Positions 9,069-17,223 of a stretch of 55,815 nt of DNA are shown in pieces. Location: contig MKWE01000053.1 in NCBI GenBank assembly GCA_001899585.1, forward strand, positions 1 through 55,815. The letters run 5' to 3'. Position numbers and translations under genes: made by a program. This DNA comes from Rhodospirillales bacterium 70-18. Lineage in GTDB: Bacteria; Pseudomonadota; Alphaproteobacteria; Acetobacterales; Acetobacteraceae. The notes beneath the pieces are model-generated. The model was not told the origin of the DNA, searched no databases, and saw only the letters and a program-made list of their open reading frames with translations. Position 1 is the stretch's first letter, and every line of letters begins with the position of its first letter.

Positions 9069-10036
9069 TAGAACCAGTTCGCCTTGTCCACCACGTTGCG
9101 CATCGCGCCGCCGTCCAGCATGGCGCGGCAATTGTCGCGCAGGATGGCGTAGCGCCGCTCGTTCAGGTGCGGACCGTAGCCGGCCATATGCGGGGTGATC
9201 AGCACGCCCGGCAGCGTCCACAGCGGATGCCCGGCCGGCAGCGGCTCCTCCTCGAACACGTCCAGCCCGGCGCCGGCGATCTCGCCCGCGTGCAGGGCGG
9301 CCACTAGGTCGTCCAGCCTGGTGGTCTTCCCCCGCCCGATATTGATGAAGAACGCGCCGGGCCGCATCCGCTGGAACCGCGCGCGGTTGAAGAACCCCTC
9401 GGTCGCCGGCGTGTGCGGCACCGTCAGGATCACGAAATCGGCGCGCGGCAGCAGCGCGTCCAGCGCCTCCGGCGGGTGCATCTCGGCCACCCCCTCGGGC
9501 GCCGCGCTGCGCCTGGCGTCGGTGCCCAGCACCGTCATGCCGAACGCCGCGCATAGCCGTGCCGCCTCCGCGCCGATGCCGCCCAGGCCGACGATCAGCG
9601 CGGTCGCCCCGGGCAGCGCCACCACTCCCTCGTCCTCCGGCGGCTTGGCCCATTCGCGGCGCGTCTGCTGCGGGATGTAGTAGTGGAAGCCGCGCGCGAA
9701 ACTCAGCACGAATGCCATGATATGGGCGCCGATGTGGTCGTTGAAGATCTCGCGGAAATTGGTCGCCACCAGGGGGTGGCGGGCCAGCGCGTCGTAATAG
9801 AAGCCGGCCGGTGGCGCCGCCTGGTTAGCCTGCAGCCAGCGCAACCGGGTCGTCACCGCCAGCAGGTCGGCCGGCAGCGGGCCGAACGCCCCGTCGGCGT
9901 CCACCAGCGCCGCCGCGGCGGCCTGGGTGTCCTCGGCCACCACCACCTCCACCTGCGGCAGTTCGCCCGCCAGCCGGCGCGCCCAGCCCCGGTAGATGTC
10001 GTTCTGCGGCGGCAGCATCACCAGCTTGAATGCCAT
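9068..10036 (-). CDS. D-isomer-specific 2-hydroxyacid dehydrogenase
   Basis: 322 residues. The NAD-binding motif ALIVGLGGIGAEAARL sits near residue 145. The usual C-terminal signatures follow: FINIGRGKTT, AGLDVFEEEPLP and the catalytic His in VLITPHMAGYGPH. The family reduces 2-oxoacids to D-2-hydroxyacids or the reverse with NAD(P)H. Substrate cannot be assigned. The gene is divergent from the pfkB-like gene (about 107 bp) and convergent with the lactonase gene. Confidence 0.85.
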   Translation of the reverse strand: MAFKLVMLPPQNDIYRGWARRLAGELPQVEVVVAEDTQAAAAALVDADGAFGPLPADLLAVTTRLRWLQANQAAPPAGFYYDALARHPLVATNFREIFNDHIGAHIMAFVLSFARGFHYYIPQQTRREWAKPPEDEGVVALPGATALIVGLGGIGAEAARLCAAFGMTVLGTDARRSAAPEGVAEMHPPEALDALLPRADFVILTVPHTPATEGFFNRARFQRMRPGAFFINIGRGKTTRLDDLVAALHAGEIAGAGLDVFEEEPLPAGHPLWTLPGVLITPHMAGYGPHLNERRYAILRDNCRAMLDGGAMRNVVDKANWF

Positions 10037-10143
10037 GGCGTCCGGTTCCCCCTGTCTTCGCGCCCATTCTGCCCCGCCGGCCCGCCGGAGGAAACCGGCC
10101 CCGCCGTTGACGCCGCCCGCCCGCCGGCCGAAAGCTGCGTGCC

Positions 10144-11076
10144 ATGAGCGAACCGCGCATCCTGACCCTCACCCTCAATCCGGCCGTGGACGTCGCCTTC
10201 ACGGCCGATGCGGTGGTGCCCACCATCAAGATCCGCACCTATGGCGAGACCCACGACCCCGGCGGCGGCGGCGTCAACGTGGCCCGCGTGCTGCGCGAGA
10301 TGGGGGCGGACGTGCAGGCGGTGGTGCTGGCCGGCGGGGTCACCGGCATGCATCTGGAGGAGTTGCTCGCCGCTGCCGGCGTGCCATGCCAGCGCGTGCG
10401 CATCGCCGGCCATACCCGCATCTGCACCACCGTGCAGGATCGCGCGACCGGCCAGGAATACCGCTTCGTGCCGGAAGGGCCGCTGGTCGACGAGGCGGAG
10501 CTCGATGCCTGCCTGCGCCTGCTGGACGCGCTGCCGGGTGACTGGCTGGTCGCCAGCGGCAGCCTGCCGCGTGGCGTGGCCGACGACACCTATCTCCGCT
10601 TCGCCTACGCCGCCACCCGCCGTGGCCGGCCGGTGGTCCTGGACACCTCCGGCGCCGCCCTGAAGGCGGCCCTGGGGCATAGCCTGGCGCTGATCAAGCC
10701 CAGCCTGCACGAGTTCCAGCACCTGCTCGGCCGCACCCTTCCCGACGCCGCCAGCCAGGACGAGGCCGCCCGCGCCCTGGTCGCGTCCGGCGGCGCCGAG
10801 CGGGTCGCCGTCTCGCTGGGCGACCAGGGCGCGCTGCTGGCCACGCGCGAGGGGGTGTGGCGGATGGCCGCCCTGCCGGTGCGGGTGCGCGGCGCGGTGG
10901 GCGCCGGTGACAGTTTCGTGGCCGCCATGGTGCTGGCCCTGGCGCGCGGCGCGCCCCCGCGCGAGGCGCTGGCCTGGGGCATGGCGGCCGGCGCGGCGGC
11001 GGTTACCAGCACCGGCACCGCCCACCCGACCCGCGCCACCATCGAGGAGCTGTTCCGCCTGGCGATGGCCGGATGA
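10144..11076 (+). CDS. PfkB-family hexose/sugar-phosphate kinase (1-phosphofructokinase subfamily)
   Basis: 310 residues. The start ILTLTLNPAVDVAF, the GGGGVNVARVLREMGA motif and the ATP/anion-hole motif GAVGAGDSF (catalytic Asp) place it in the LacC/FruK/PfkB branch, which phosphorylates fructose-1-P, fructose-6-P or tagatose-6-P. It is the first gene of a three-gene operon: its TGA overlaps the ATG of the CobW-like gene (ATGA). No PTS or other sugar genes are nearby, so the substrate is open. Confidence 0.85.
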   Translation: MSEPRILTLTLNPAVDVAFTADAVVPTIKIRTYGETHDPGGGGVNVARVLREMGADVQAVVLAGGVTGMHLEELLAAAGVPCQRVRIAGHTRICTTVQDRATGQEYRFVPEGPLVDEAELDACLRLLDALPGDWLVASGSLPRGVADDTYLRFAYAATRRGRPVVLDTSGAALKAALGHSLALIKPSLHEFQHLLGRTLPDAASQDEAARALVASGGAERVAVSLGDQGALLATREGVWRMAALPVRVRGAVGAGDSFVAAMVLALARGAPPREALAWGMAAGAAAVTSTGTAHPTRATIEELFRLAMAG

Positions 11077-11969
11077 TCGCGCCGACGCTGCCGCTCACCA
11101 TCGTCGGCGGCTTCCTGGGCGCTGGCAAGACCGCCCTGGTGAACCACCTGCTGCGCACTACCATTGGCCGTATCGGCGTGCTGGTGAACGATTTCGGCGC
11201 GCTGGATGTCGATGCCGTGCTGCTCGCGGCCGGCGGCGGCGGGGTGGTGGCGCTCGGCAATGGCTGCCTGTGCTGCTGCCTGGGCGACGACCTCGCGACC
11301 GGGCTGGCCATGCTGGCGGCACGCGGCGCCGAGCGCCTGGTCGTCGAGGCCAGCGGCATCGCCGACCCCTGGCGGATAGCCCAGCTCGCCCTCATCGAGC
11401 CGGGATACGCCCTGGCGCCGCTGGTGGTGGTGGTGGACAGCGCCGCCTTCTGCGGCCAGCTTGCCGATCCCCACCTCGCGCCGACCTTGCGCCGCCAACT
11501 GGAATTCGCCGAGATCGTGCTGCTGAACAAAAGCGACCTTGCCGACCCCGCCGCCGCTGCCGCAGCCGTCGCGGCGATCCGGCCGCAGGCGCGGCTGCTG
11601 CCGGTCAGCCACGGACAGGCCCCGCCCGAGGCGCTCGACTTCCCGCCGCCGCGCCGATCCACCTCCCGGTTGCATGCTGACGATCCGGTGCATGGCTTCC
11701 GCACCTGGCTGTGGCCGGCCGCCGAGGTGCTGGACCGCGACCGCCTGCGCGCCCTGCTGGCCGCGTTGCCGCACGGCGTGCTGCGGGTGAAGGGCTTCTG
11801 CCGGCTCACCCCGGACGGGGCGCCGCATCTGCTGCAATACGCCGCCGAACGCTGGGCGTTCGCGCCGCTCGACGGTCCGCCGGGGCTGGTGGTGATCGGC
11901 ACGCCCGACATGCCCGGCGCCGACGCCCTGGCCGCGCTGTTCGCCGCCACGCGGGCGGACGCCGCGTGA
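11073..11969 (+). CDS. CobW/P47K-family GTPase (metal-chaperone type)
   Basis: 298 residues. Walker A is GGFLGAGKTALVNHLL near the N-terminus, followed by the family's metal-binding motif GCLCCCL (CxCC) about 50 residues later, the guanine-specificity motif LLNKSDL and a CobW C-terminal domain (VKGFCRLTPDG). These GTPases deliver metal ions such as zinc or cobalt to client proteins. The gene overlaps its neighbours on both sides (ATGA with pfkB, GTGA with the TSUP gene), so translational coupling is likely. The histidine-rich linker seen in some COG0523 members is absent. The metal and client are unknown. Confidence 0.85.
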   Translation: MIAPTLPLTIVGGFLGAGKTALVNHLLRTTIGRIGVLVNDFGALDVDAVLLAAGGGGVVALGNGCLCCCLGDDLATGLAMLAARGAERLVVEASGIADPWRIAQLALIEPGYALAPLVVVVDSAAFCGQLADPHLAPTLRRQLEFAEIVLLNKSDLADPAAAAAAVAAIRPQARLLPVSHGQAPPEALDFPPPRRSTSRLHADDPVHGFRTWLWPAAEVLDRDRLRALLAALPHGVLRVKGFCRLTPDGAPHLLQYAAERWAFAPLDGPPGLVVIGTPDMPGADALAALFAATRADAA

Positions 11970-12733
11970 GCACGCTGGCCGCGCTGGGCCTGACCCCGGC
12001 CACCGCCGCCGGCGCCGCGGCGGCGATCGCCTTCGCGGCCGTGCTGCGCGGCTTCACCGGCTTCGGCTTCGCGCTGGCGGCGGTGCCGCTGGCCAGCATG
12101 TTCCTGCCGCCGTCGCATGTGGTGGCCACGGTGCTGGTGATGCAGGCGGCCATCGGCATGCGCGACTGCATCGTGGAATTCCGCCAGGCCGATTGGCGCG
12201 CGGTGCTGCTGATGGTGGGCGGCAGCCTGTTCGGTACGCCGCTGGGGGTGCTGGCGCTGGCGGCAGCACCGCTGCCGCTGGTGCGGCTGGCGCTGGGCGC
12301 GCTGGTCTGCCTCGCGGTGGTCGTCTCCTGGCGTCCGCGCCCGGTGGTCACGCGCGACGGCGGGCGCAAGGCGCTGCTGGCGGGGTTCTGCTCGGGCGTC
12401 AGCAACGGCCTGGCGGCGATGGCCGGGCCGCCGGCGATCATCTATTTCCTCGCCTTCCAGCCGCGCCTGGCGGTGATGCGCAGCTCGCTGATGGTGTTCT
12501 TTCCGCTGGCGGCGCTGCTGGCGCTGCCGATGGTGGCCTATTCCGGCCTGCTGGGCCTGGGTTCGGTCGTGCTGGCCATCTTCCTGCTGCCGGTGATGGT
12601 GCTGGGCGGCTGGCTCGGCGCCTGGGCGTTCCGCCGCTTCGGCCACCGTTCCTACCGCCCCTTCGCCAGTGCCGCCCTGCTGCTGACCGCGGCCGCCACC
12701 ATCGCCAAGGGCATCGCCGAACTGCTGCCCTGA
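11966..12733 (+). CDS. TSUP-family (TauE/SafE) membrane exporter
   Basis: 255 residues from GTG 11966, which overlaps the CobW-like stop as GTGA. The protein is highly hydrophobic with about eight predicted membrane segments. It has the family start GFTGFGFALAAVPL and the mid-protein repeat GFCSGVSNGLAAMAGPPAI. TauE/SafE proteins are proposed to move sulfite, sulfoacetate or other organic anions. Placement after a metal GTPase is unusual and gives no clear substrate. An in-frame upstream extension exists but lies inside the CobW-like gene. Confidence 0.8.
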   Translation: MSTLAALGLTPATAAGAAAAIAFAAVLRGFTGFGFALAAVPLASMFLPPSHVVATVLVMQAAIGMRDCIVEFRQADWRAVLLMVGGSLFGTPLGVLALAAAPLPLVRLALGALVCLAVVVSWRPRPVVTRDGGRKALLAGFCSGVSNGLAAMAGPPAIIYFLAFQPRLAVMRSSLMVFFPLAALLALPMVAYSGLLGLGSVVLAIFLLPVMVLGGWLGAWAFRRFGHRSYRPFASAALLLTAAATIAKGIAELLP

Positions 12734-12804
12734 GCACGGCATCGTGCGTCGTCGCGGCACCGCCCCGGCACCTGACGTGGGAGGCCCAGGCATGAGCGGG
12801 GAAG

Positions 12805-12963
12805 ATGAACCGCCTGCGCGTCGCGGTGGTGAGCGCCGGCATCGGCGCGCGGCATGTCGCCGGCTTCAACGCGGTGCCTGGGCTGTTCCAGGCCGCCGTG
12901 ATCAACTCACTTGGTTGGCTGGTATGGAGCGGGCATCGAGCAGCTTCGCGTCTGCGATGACGA
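12805..12963 (+). pseudogene. 5' stub of a Gfo/Idh/MocA-family oxidoreductase gene
   Basis: After a GGGGAAG ribosome site, ATG 12805 begins MNRLRVAVVSAGIGARHVAGFNAVPGLFQAAVI, a convincing N-terminal Rossmann start of this family. Here GAGIG reads SAGIG. The similarity ends near 12903, and the frame then runs through unrelated bases (NSLGWLVW...) to a stop at about 12963. More than 90 percent of a normal 330-400 residue gene is missing. The break point marks the edge of a less GC-rich segment that carries the PEP-CTERM gene. Confidence 0.6.
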
Positions 12964-13073
12964 CGGGCGTTCGCATCGCGGTGGCGACGGCAGCGATCGC
13001 CTTTTTCCCGTGCGCGCCCTCACTCCAACAGCCTCGGATACAAATCCCGCCATCCCGAATTGCCAGCCACGCT

Positions 13074-13577
13074 CTAGCGGCGCTTCCGCCCGGCCTGGCC
13101 GCGCCGGAGCCGAACCAGCGAAAGGAGCGCCACACCCAGCACCGACAAGGTTGTCGGTTCCGGCCCATAGATGTTGCCGCCGGTGACGTAGAGGCTCGAA
13201 GTCCAGACGTTGGTCGAGGACATCGAATACCAAGGTATCAGAGGTTCGCACAATGTACCGGAGCAGCCGGCATAGACATTGGGATCGGTCGCTCCGAGGT
13301 CCAAAAGAGCGGTCTGCAATGCCGTTTCGGCGGCCACGACCGTGGTGGTGTCGCTTGTGTTAGCGCCGCCGAACGTGAAATGCGCCGGATCGCAAGCGCC
13401 GTAAACCGCGGCACACGTCCCGTCCACGAACATCGGATTATAGGCCGTCGCCCCAACCTGCACCCCGGCGACACCTATGATGGTGCTGCCGGACATGATC
13501 AGCGAGGGGCTCGCGAATGCGCTGCCACATGGGAGAAGACACCAGCCTGGAACTGCAAAAAATGCTTGTTTTGAAAT
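13074..13577 (-). CDS. PEP-CTERM sorting-signal exported protein
   Basis: The C-terminus has the full tripartite PEP-CTERM signal: GPEPTTLSVLG, a hydrophobic helix (VALLSLV) and a basic tail (RLRRGQAGRKRR). Exosortase would cleave after PEP and link the protein to the envelope or matrix. The N-terminal part reads KQAFFAV...GSAFASPSL, a signal peptide with an AFA cleavage site. The mature part is a short Thr/Ser/Gly-rich domain I do not recognise. The start is unclear: the signal peptide is preceded by ATT 13577 behind AGAAAGAA. The same frame stays open to ATG 13691, but those residues (many Arg, Lys, Asp) do not look like a signal peptide. ATG 13496 would remove the signal. No exosortase gene is in the window. 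Confidence 0.65.
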   Translation of the reverse strand: MSKQAFFAVPGWCLLPCGSAFASPSLIMSGSTIIGVAGVQVGATAYNPMFVDGTCAAVYGACDPAHFTFGGANTSDTTTVVAAETALQTALLDLGATDPNVYAGCSGTLCEPLIPWYSMSSTNVWTSSLYVTGGNIYGPEPTTLSVLGVALLSLVRLRRGQAGRKRR

Positions 13578-13757
13578 AGGATCGATTTCTTTCTGCTCGT
13601 CCGGCCGCTCCCATGCGCCCGGGCCATCCGAGCGCCATGCGAAACAGCCAGTCTTCTTCCGATGGGCGGCCCGTTCGACCATCTGCTGCACGGATCGTGT
13701 TTAGTGTAAAATTACCGGCATCGAAACCATAACGCTTCCATCAATCCCGCCGGGCAT

Positions 13758-13948
13758 TCCCGGCTCGCCGCCGACATCGCAACCATCGGCGACATGGCTC
13801 GCCTGACCGTGACGCACGAGAACCTCGCCCCGGAAATGCACGCCAAATCTCTGGCGGCTGGCCACACGTCCTATGGAGCCTCAAATCCTTCCTCGAAACC
13901 GGCTGCCCCCTCCAACACGGGGCGGCCTGCGCCGACTCGGTGGCATAA
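13758..13948 (+). pseudogene. Frameshifted 3' remnant of an AHSA1/SRPBCC-family gene
   Basis: The frame around ATG 13794 encodes DIATIGDMARLTVTHENLAPEM, which resembles the last strands of the SRPBCC fold (activator of Hsp90 ATPase-like). Near 13848 the homologous reading moves to another frame, giving SGGWPHVLWSLKSFLETGCP, the typical C-terminal helix of the same family, and ends at TAA 13946. A one-base loss near 13848-13850 explains the shift. The N-terminal 100 or so residues are absent. It lies on the far side of the PEP-CTERM gene from the Gfo/Idh stub. Confidence 0.6.
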
Positions 13949-13992
13949 CCTCCATCGAATGCCAGGGAAGGTGGTGCGCCAACCCCGCAGCG

Positions 13993-14832
13993 CTACATCA
14001 CCACCGGAATCGCGTCGGCCGGTATGAAGTATTTTGGCGCCACCTGCGCCAGCCAGTGCAGCAGCAGCGGCGTGAACAGCTCCCGCGCGTCCCAGTTCAT
14101 CAGGTGGCGCGCATGCGGCACCACGTTCAGTTCCGCCTGCGCAATGCCGCCCACGATCAGCTGCGCGTCCTCCACCGTGGTGCCCGGGTCCTCCTCGCCG
14201 GCGATCACGCAGACCGGCCCCGCGAAGTCCCTCAGCTTGCCGCAGGCGTCCAGCCCGCCGATCGCCATGCAGCAGCCCACATAGCCCTCGATCGGGGTGG
14301 CGCGGATCATCTCGCGGATCAGCGCCGTGCCCGCGGGCTCGGCGCGGCGGAACCGGCGCGTCAGCCAGCGTTCCATCATCGGGGCTTCCACGTCGCGGTA
14401 GTCGCCGGTGCGCCGCACTTCCTCGGCCCGCGCCGCCCAGGCCGCCTGCGTGCCGAAGGGCGGCCGGCAGGTGGTCGCCACCAGGCACAGGCTGGCCACC
14501 AGCTCCGGCCGGCGCATCGCCAGCACCTGCGCGGTCATGCCGCCCAGCGACAGCCCCACCACATGCACCGGCCCGAGTTCCAACGTGCCGATCAGCCCGG
14601 CCAGGTCGTCGGCCAGCGTTTCGATGCTGTATGGCGCCGGCGTCACCGCCGATTTGCCGTGCCCGCGCGTGTCGTAGCGCAACACCCGATAGCGTGCCGC
14701 CAGCGCCGCCATTTGCGGCTGCCACATCCGCAGATCGGTGGACAGCGAGTTCGACAGCACTACCACCGGCGCCTCATCCGGCCCCTCGGTCTCGAAATGC
14801 AGCGTGGTGCCGTTCACCTGGGCCTCGGGCAT
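13993..14832 (-). CDS. Alpha/beta hydrolase, 3-oxoadipate enol-lactonase (PcaD)-like
   Basis: 279 residues from ATG 14832, which has a strong GGAGGGG ribosome site seven bases upstream; the longer open frame has no such signal. Alpha/beta-hydrolase motifs are clear: RYDTRGHGKS, nucleophile Ser in VVGLSLGGMTAQ, acid Asp in GEEDPGTT and His in PHARHLMNWD. The start (MPEAQVNGTTLHFETEGP) and the length fit PcaD, which hydrolyses 3-oxoadipate enol-lactone in the beta-ketoadipate pathway. No other pca genes lie beside it, so the substrate may differ. It is divergent from the DUF169 gene across 95 bp. Confidence 0.75.
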   Translation of the reverse strand: MPEAQVNGTTLHFETEGPDEAPVVVLSNSLSTDLRMWQPQMAALAARYRVLRYDTRGHGKSAVTPAPYSIETLADDLAGLIGTLELGPVHVVGLSLGGMTAQVLAMRRPELVASLCLVATTCRPPFGTQAAWAARAEEVRRTGDYRDVEAPMMERWLTRRFRRAEPAGTALIREMIRATPIEGYVGCCMAIGGLDACGKLRDFAGPVCVIAGEEDPGTTVEDAQLIVGGIAQAELNVVPHARHLMNWDARELFTPLLLHWLAQVAPKYFIPADAIPVVM

Positions 14833-14927
14833 GCGCCCCTCCTTCGTCTCGGCCGCAAGAAATACGCTTTCCTCCGCGGCGCCGCGAGGGACATGATCGC
14901 ATAAAATCAAACGACAGGAGACCCAGG

Positions 14928-15767
14928 ATGAGCGACCTTGCCGCCACCGACCCGAAATCCGCCGCCCCGTCGCCCGACGCTCCACCGTTGGGCGCCAGGC
15001 AGATCGCCGAGCTCGGCGGCCAGCTTGCCGACCTGCTGCGCCTGCGCACCCTGCCGATCGGCATGAAGCTGTTCGAAGACCTGGACGAGATGGCCGCCAT
15101 CCCCGGCCTGCGCCGGCCGACCGCGGGCAAGAAATTCTCCACCTGCCAACTGGTCACCCAGGCCCGCCTCGCCGGCTTCACCCTGGGCATCACCCACGAG
15201 AACGTCCCCGGCTTCTCCAATTGCGGCGGCATCATCGGCCTCAACGAGCCGTCCGACCTGTATCTCTCCGGCCGCAAGATGGAGGGCGTGTGGTTCCAGA
15301 ACCGCGAGGCCTCGGCCGCCCACCAGGCACAGATGCCCCGCGTGCCCGCCGGCCGCTACCACGGCCTGGTGGTCTCCCCCCTGCGCAGTGCGCGGCTGGA
15401 CCCGCCGGACATCTGCCTGTTCTACGCCAACCCCGCGCAGATGATCCTGTTCATCAACGGGCTGCAATGGAAAACCTACCAGCGCTACGATTTCTCCATC
15501 ACCGGCGAGAGCGCCTGCGCCGATTCCTGGGGCCACGCGCTGAAAACCCAAAGCGTCAGCCTCTCCATCCCCTGCTTCGCCGAGCGCCGCTACGGGGGCG
15601 TCGCCGACGACGAGATGCTGATGGCCCTGCCACCGGCCGACCTCGCCCGCGCCGTGGAGGGGCTGATCGGCCTCGGCAAGGCCGGGCTGCGCTATCCCAT
15701 CATGCCGTATGGGCCGCAAGCCGATCCGGCCGACGGGATGGCCAAGAGCTACGGCGAGAAGAAGTAG
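14928..15767 (+). CDS. DUF169-family protein
   Basis: 279 residues from ATG 14928 with AGGAG upstream. Features of the DUF169 family (PF02596) include LRTLPIGMKLFEDLDEM, a conserved FSTCQLVTQAR cysteine, GFSNCGGIIGL and CADSWGHALKTQSVSLSIPC. The conserved cysteines suggest metal or cofactor binding, but no biochemical role is established. It is followed 16 bases later by the TfdA-like dioxygenase gene, so the two probably form an operon, and the family often sits beside redox or aromatic-degradation genes. Confidence 0.8.
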   Translation: MSDLAATDPKSAAPSPDAPPLGARQIAELGGQLADLLRLRTLPIGMKLFEDLDEMAAIPGLRRPTAGKKFSTCQLVTQARLAGFTLGITHENVPGFSNCGGIIGLNEPSDLYLSGRKMEGVWFQNREASAAHQAQMPRVPAGRYHGLVVSPLRSARLDPPDICLFYANPAQMILFINGLQWKTYQRYDFSITGESACADSWGHALKTQSVSLSIPCFAERRYGGVADDEMLMALPPADLARAVEGLIGLGKAGLRYPIMPYGPQADPADGMAKSYGEKK

Positions 15768-15783
15768 GAACGGAGGACCGACC

Positions 15784-16659
15784 ATGCAGATCACCCGGAT
15801 CCACCCCAGCTTCGTCGCCGAGGTCAGCGGCCTGGACCTGCGCCAGCCACTCAACCCGGCCCAGGCCGCCGCGGTCCAGGACGCGATGGACCGCCACGCC
15901 GTGCTGGTGTTCCACGACCAGGCCATCACCGACGACCAGCAGAAGGCGTTCGCTCGCAATTTCGGCACGCTGGAATTCGCCACCGGCAACATCCAGACCT
16001 CCGACGAGCGCCGCCTGGCCTTCGACATGGCCGACATCTCCAACCTCGACCAGAACAACAAGCTGTTCGCCCGCGACGACCGCCGGCGCATGTTCAACTT
16101 GGGCAACCTGCTCTGGCACAGCGACAGCAGCTTCAAGGCAACGCCTGCCAAGTTCTCCGCCCTCTCGGCCCGCGCCATCCCCTCGGCCGGCGGCGACACC
16201 CAGTTCGCCGACATGCGCGCCGCCTACGACGCGCTGGACGACGCGACCAGGGCCGAGATCGCCGACATGGTCACCCACCACTCGCTGATCTACTCGCGCG
16301 GCCTGCTCGGCTTCGGCGAATTCACCCCCGACGAGCGCGAGAAATTCGCCCCGGTCCGCCAGCGCCTGGTCCGCCGCAACGCCGCCACCGGCCGGAAATC
16401 GATCTTCCTCTCGTCGCATATCGGCGAGATCGAGGGCATGCCCCGCCCGGAGGCGATGGCGCTGATCCGCGACCTGATGGAACACGCCACCCAGCCGCAG
16501 TTCGTCTACACCCATAAATGGCGCCTGCACGACCTGGTGATGTGGGACAACCGCCAGACCATGCACCGCGCCCGCCGCTACAACGACGTGGGCGAAATCC
16601 GCGACATGCGCCGCACCACGGTGGAGGACATCGCTCCCACCCTGCAACAGGCGGCGTGA
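15784..16659 (+). CDS. TauD/TfdA-family Fe(II)/2-oxoglutarate-dependent dioxygenase
   Basis: 291 residues. The Fe(II) ligands are visible as HxD in LLWHSDSSF (near residue 115) and the distal His in WDNRQTMHRARRY, with the 2-oxoglutarate-binding Arg soon after (RDMRRTT). The WDNR.TMHRA form is typical of the TfdA branch, which cleaves aryloxyacetates, rather than taurine TauD, but this does not fix the substrate. ATG 15784 follows GGAGG. It is the second gene of the DUF169 operon and convergent with the GNAT gene, nine bases away. Confidence 0.85.
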   Translation: MQITRIHPSFVAEVSGLDLRQPLNPAQAAAVQDAMDRHAVLVFHDQAITDDQQKAFARNFGTLEFATGNIQTSDERRLAFDMADISNLDQNNKLFARDDRRRMFNLGNLLWHSDSSFKATPAKFSALSARAIPSAGGDTQFADMRAAYDALDDATRAEIADMVTHHSLIYSRGLLGFGEFTPDEREKFAPVRQRLVRRNAATGRKSIFLSSHIGEIEGMPRPEAMALIRDLMEHATQPQFVYTHKWRLHDLVMWDNRQTMHRARRYNDVGEIRDMRRTTVEDIAPTLQQAA

Positions 16660-16668
16660 CGGCGCGCG

Positions 16669-17136
16669 CTACCCGTCGAGAGTCTTGGCCATGTAGAGGG
16701 TGATTCCGCCCATGAACGCCTCCCGCCGGTCGATCTGGTAGCCAGTCCGCTCGTAGAGCGCCACGTTCGCCGCGAAAGCGGCGTTGGTCAGCAGGCGGAG
16801 TTCCGCACGGCCGGCCGTGGCGGCCAGATGCTCGGCGTGTGCCAGCAGGCGCCGTCCCAGCCCCTTGTGCTGGTGTTCCGGCCGGATGGCGATATTCTCG
16901 ATCCACAGATGGTCGGGCCGCAGCATCGTCTCGATCAGCCCGAGCATATGGCCATCGCGGCACAGCAGGTCGATCTGGTGCTCCCGGACGGCCTGCGCGT
17001 AATCGACGGTCATCGGCCGCGGTTCGCGCCCGATGGCAGGGATCCATCTGGCATAGGCCGCGCGCACGATCTCGCGAATCGTGCCAGCGTCCTGCGCATC
17101 GGCGGGCCGGAGTTCGATGACGGGTTCAGGGGACAT
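16669..17136 (-). CDS. GNAT-family N-acetyltransferase
   Basis: 155 residues from ATG 17136, which has AGGA seven bases upstream; GTG 17160 is an alternative. The acetyl-CoA pyrophosphate-binding motif is RPEHQHKGLGRRLLAHAE, followed by LLTNAAFAANVALYERTGYQ, the usual C-terminal GNAT pattern. The acceptor is unknown. The 190 bp upstream hold a possible short leader ORF and a GC hairpin with a T-run, which may regulate the gene by attenuation. Confidence 0.85.
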   Translation of the reverse strand: MSPEPVIELRPADAQDAGTIREIVRAAYARWIPAIGREPRPMTVDYAQAVREHQIDLLCRDGHMLGLIETMLRPDHLWIENIAIRPEHQHKGLGRRLLAHAEHLAATAGRAELRLLTNAAFAANVALYERTGYQIDRREAFMGGITLYMAKTLDG

Positions 17137-17161
17137 GCCAGGTTCCTGCGTAACGGACACG

Positions 17162-17223
17162 AAAAACCCCGCCGACCGTGAGGTGGGCAGGGCTGCCGGG
17201 AGATCGGAAGGAGACGGGGCGGG
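17162..17223 (-). terminator. Candidate attenuator terminator upstream of the GNAT gene
   Basis: On the minus strand a GC-rich stretch can pair CCCGCC (17218-17223) with GGCGGG (17168-17173), with smaller hairpins such as GGCAG...TGCC between, followed by TTTTT (17162-17166). It lies between the leader ORF stop and the GNAT start. This is the position expected for transcription attenuation. Pairing was judged by eye only. Confidence 0.35.

Noticed and set aside
12744-13574. 276-residue plus-strand open frame across the decayed patch
   Set aside because: No recognisable motif. It covers the Gfo/Idh stub in another frame and runs antisense to the PEP-CTERM gene.
13690-13760. Insertion-sequence ends around the PEP-CTERM segment
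   Set aside because: The segment is less GC-rich and flanked by remnants, but I found no terminal inverted repeats, target duplication or transposase reading frame.
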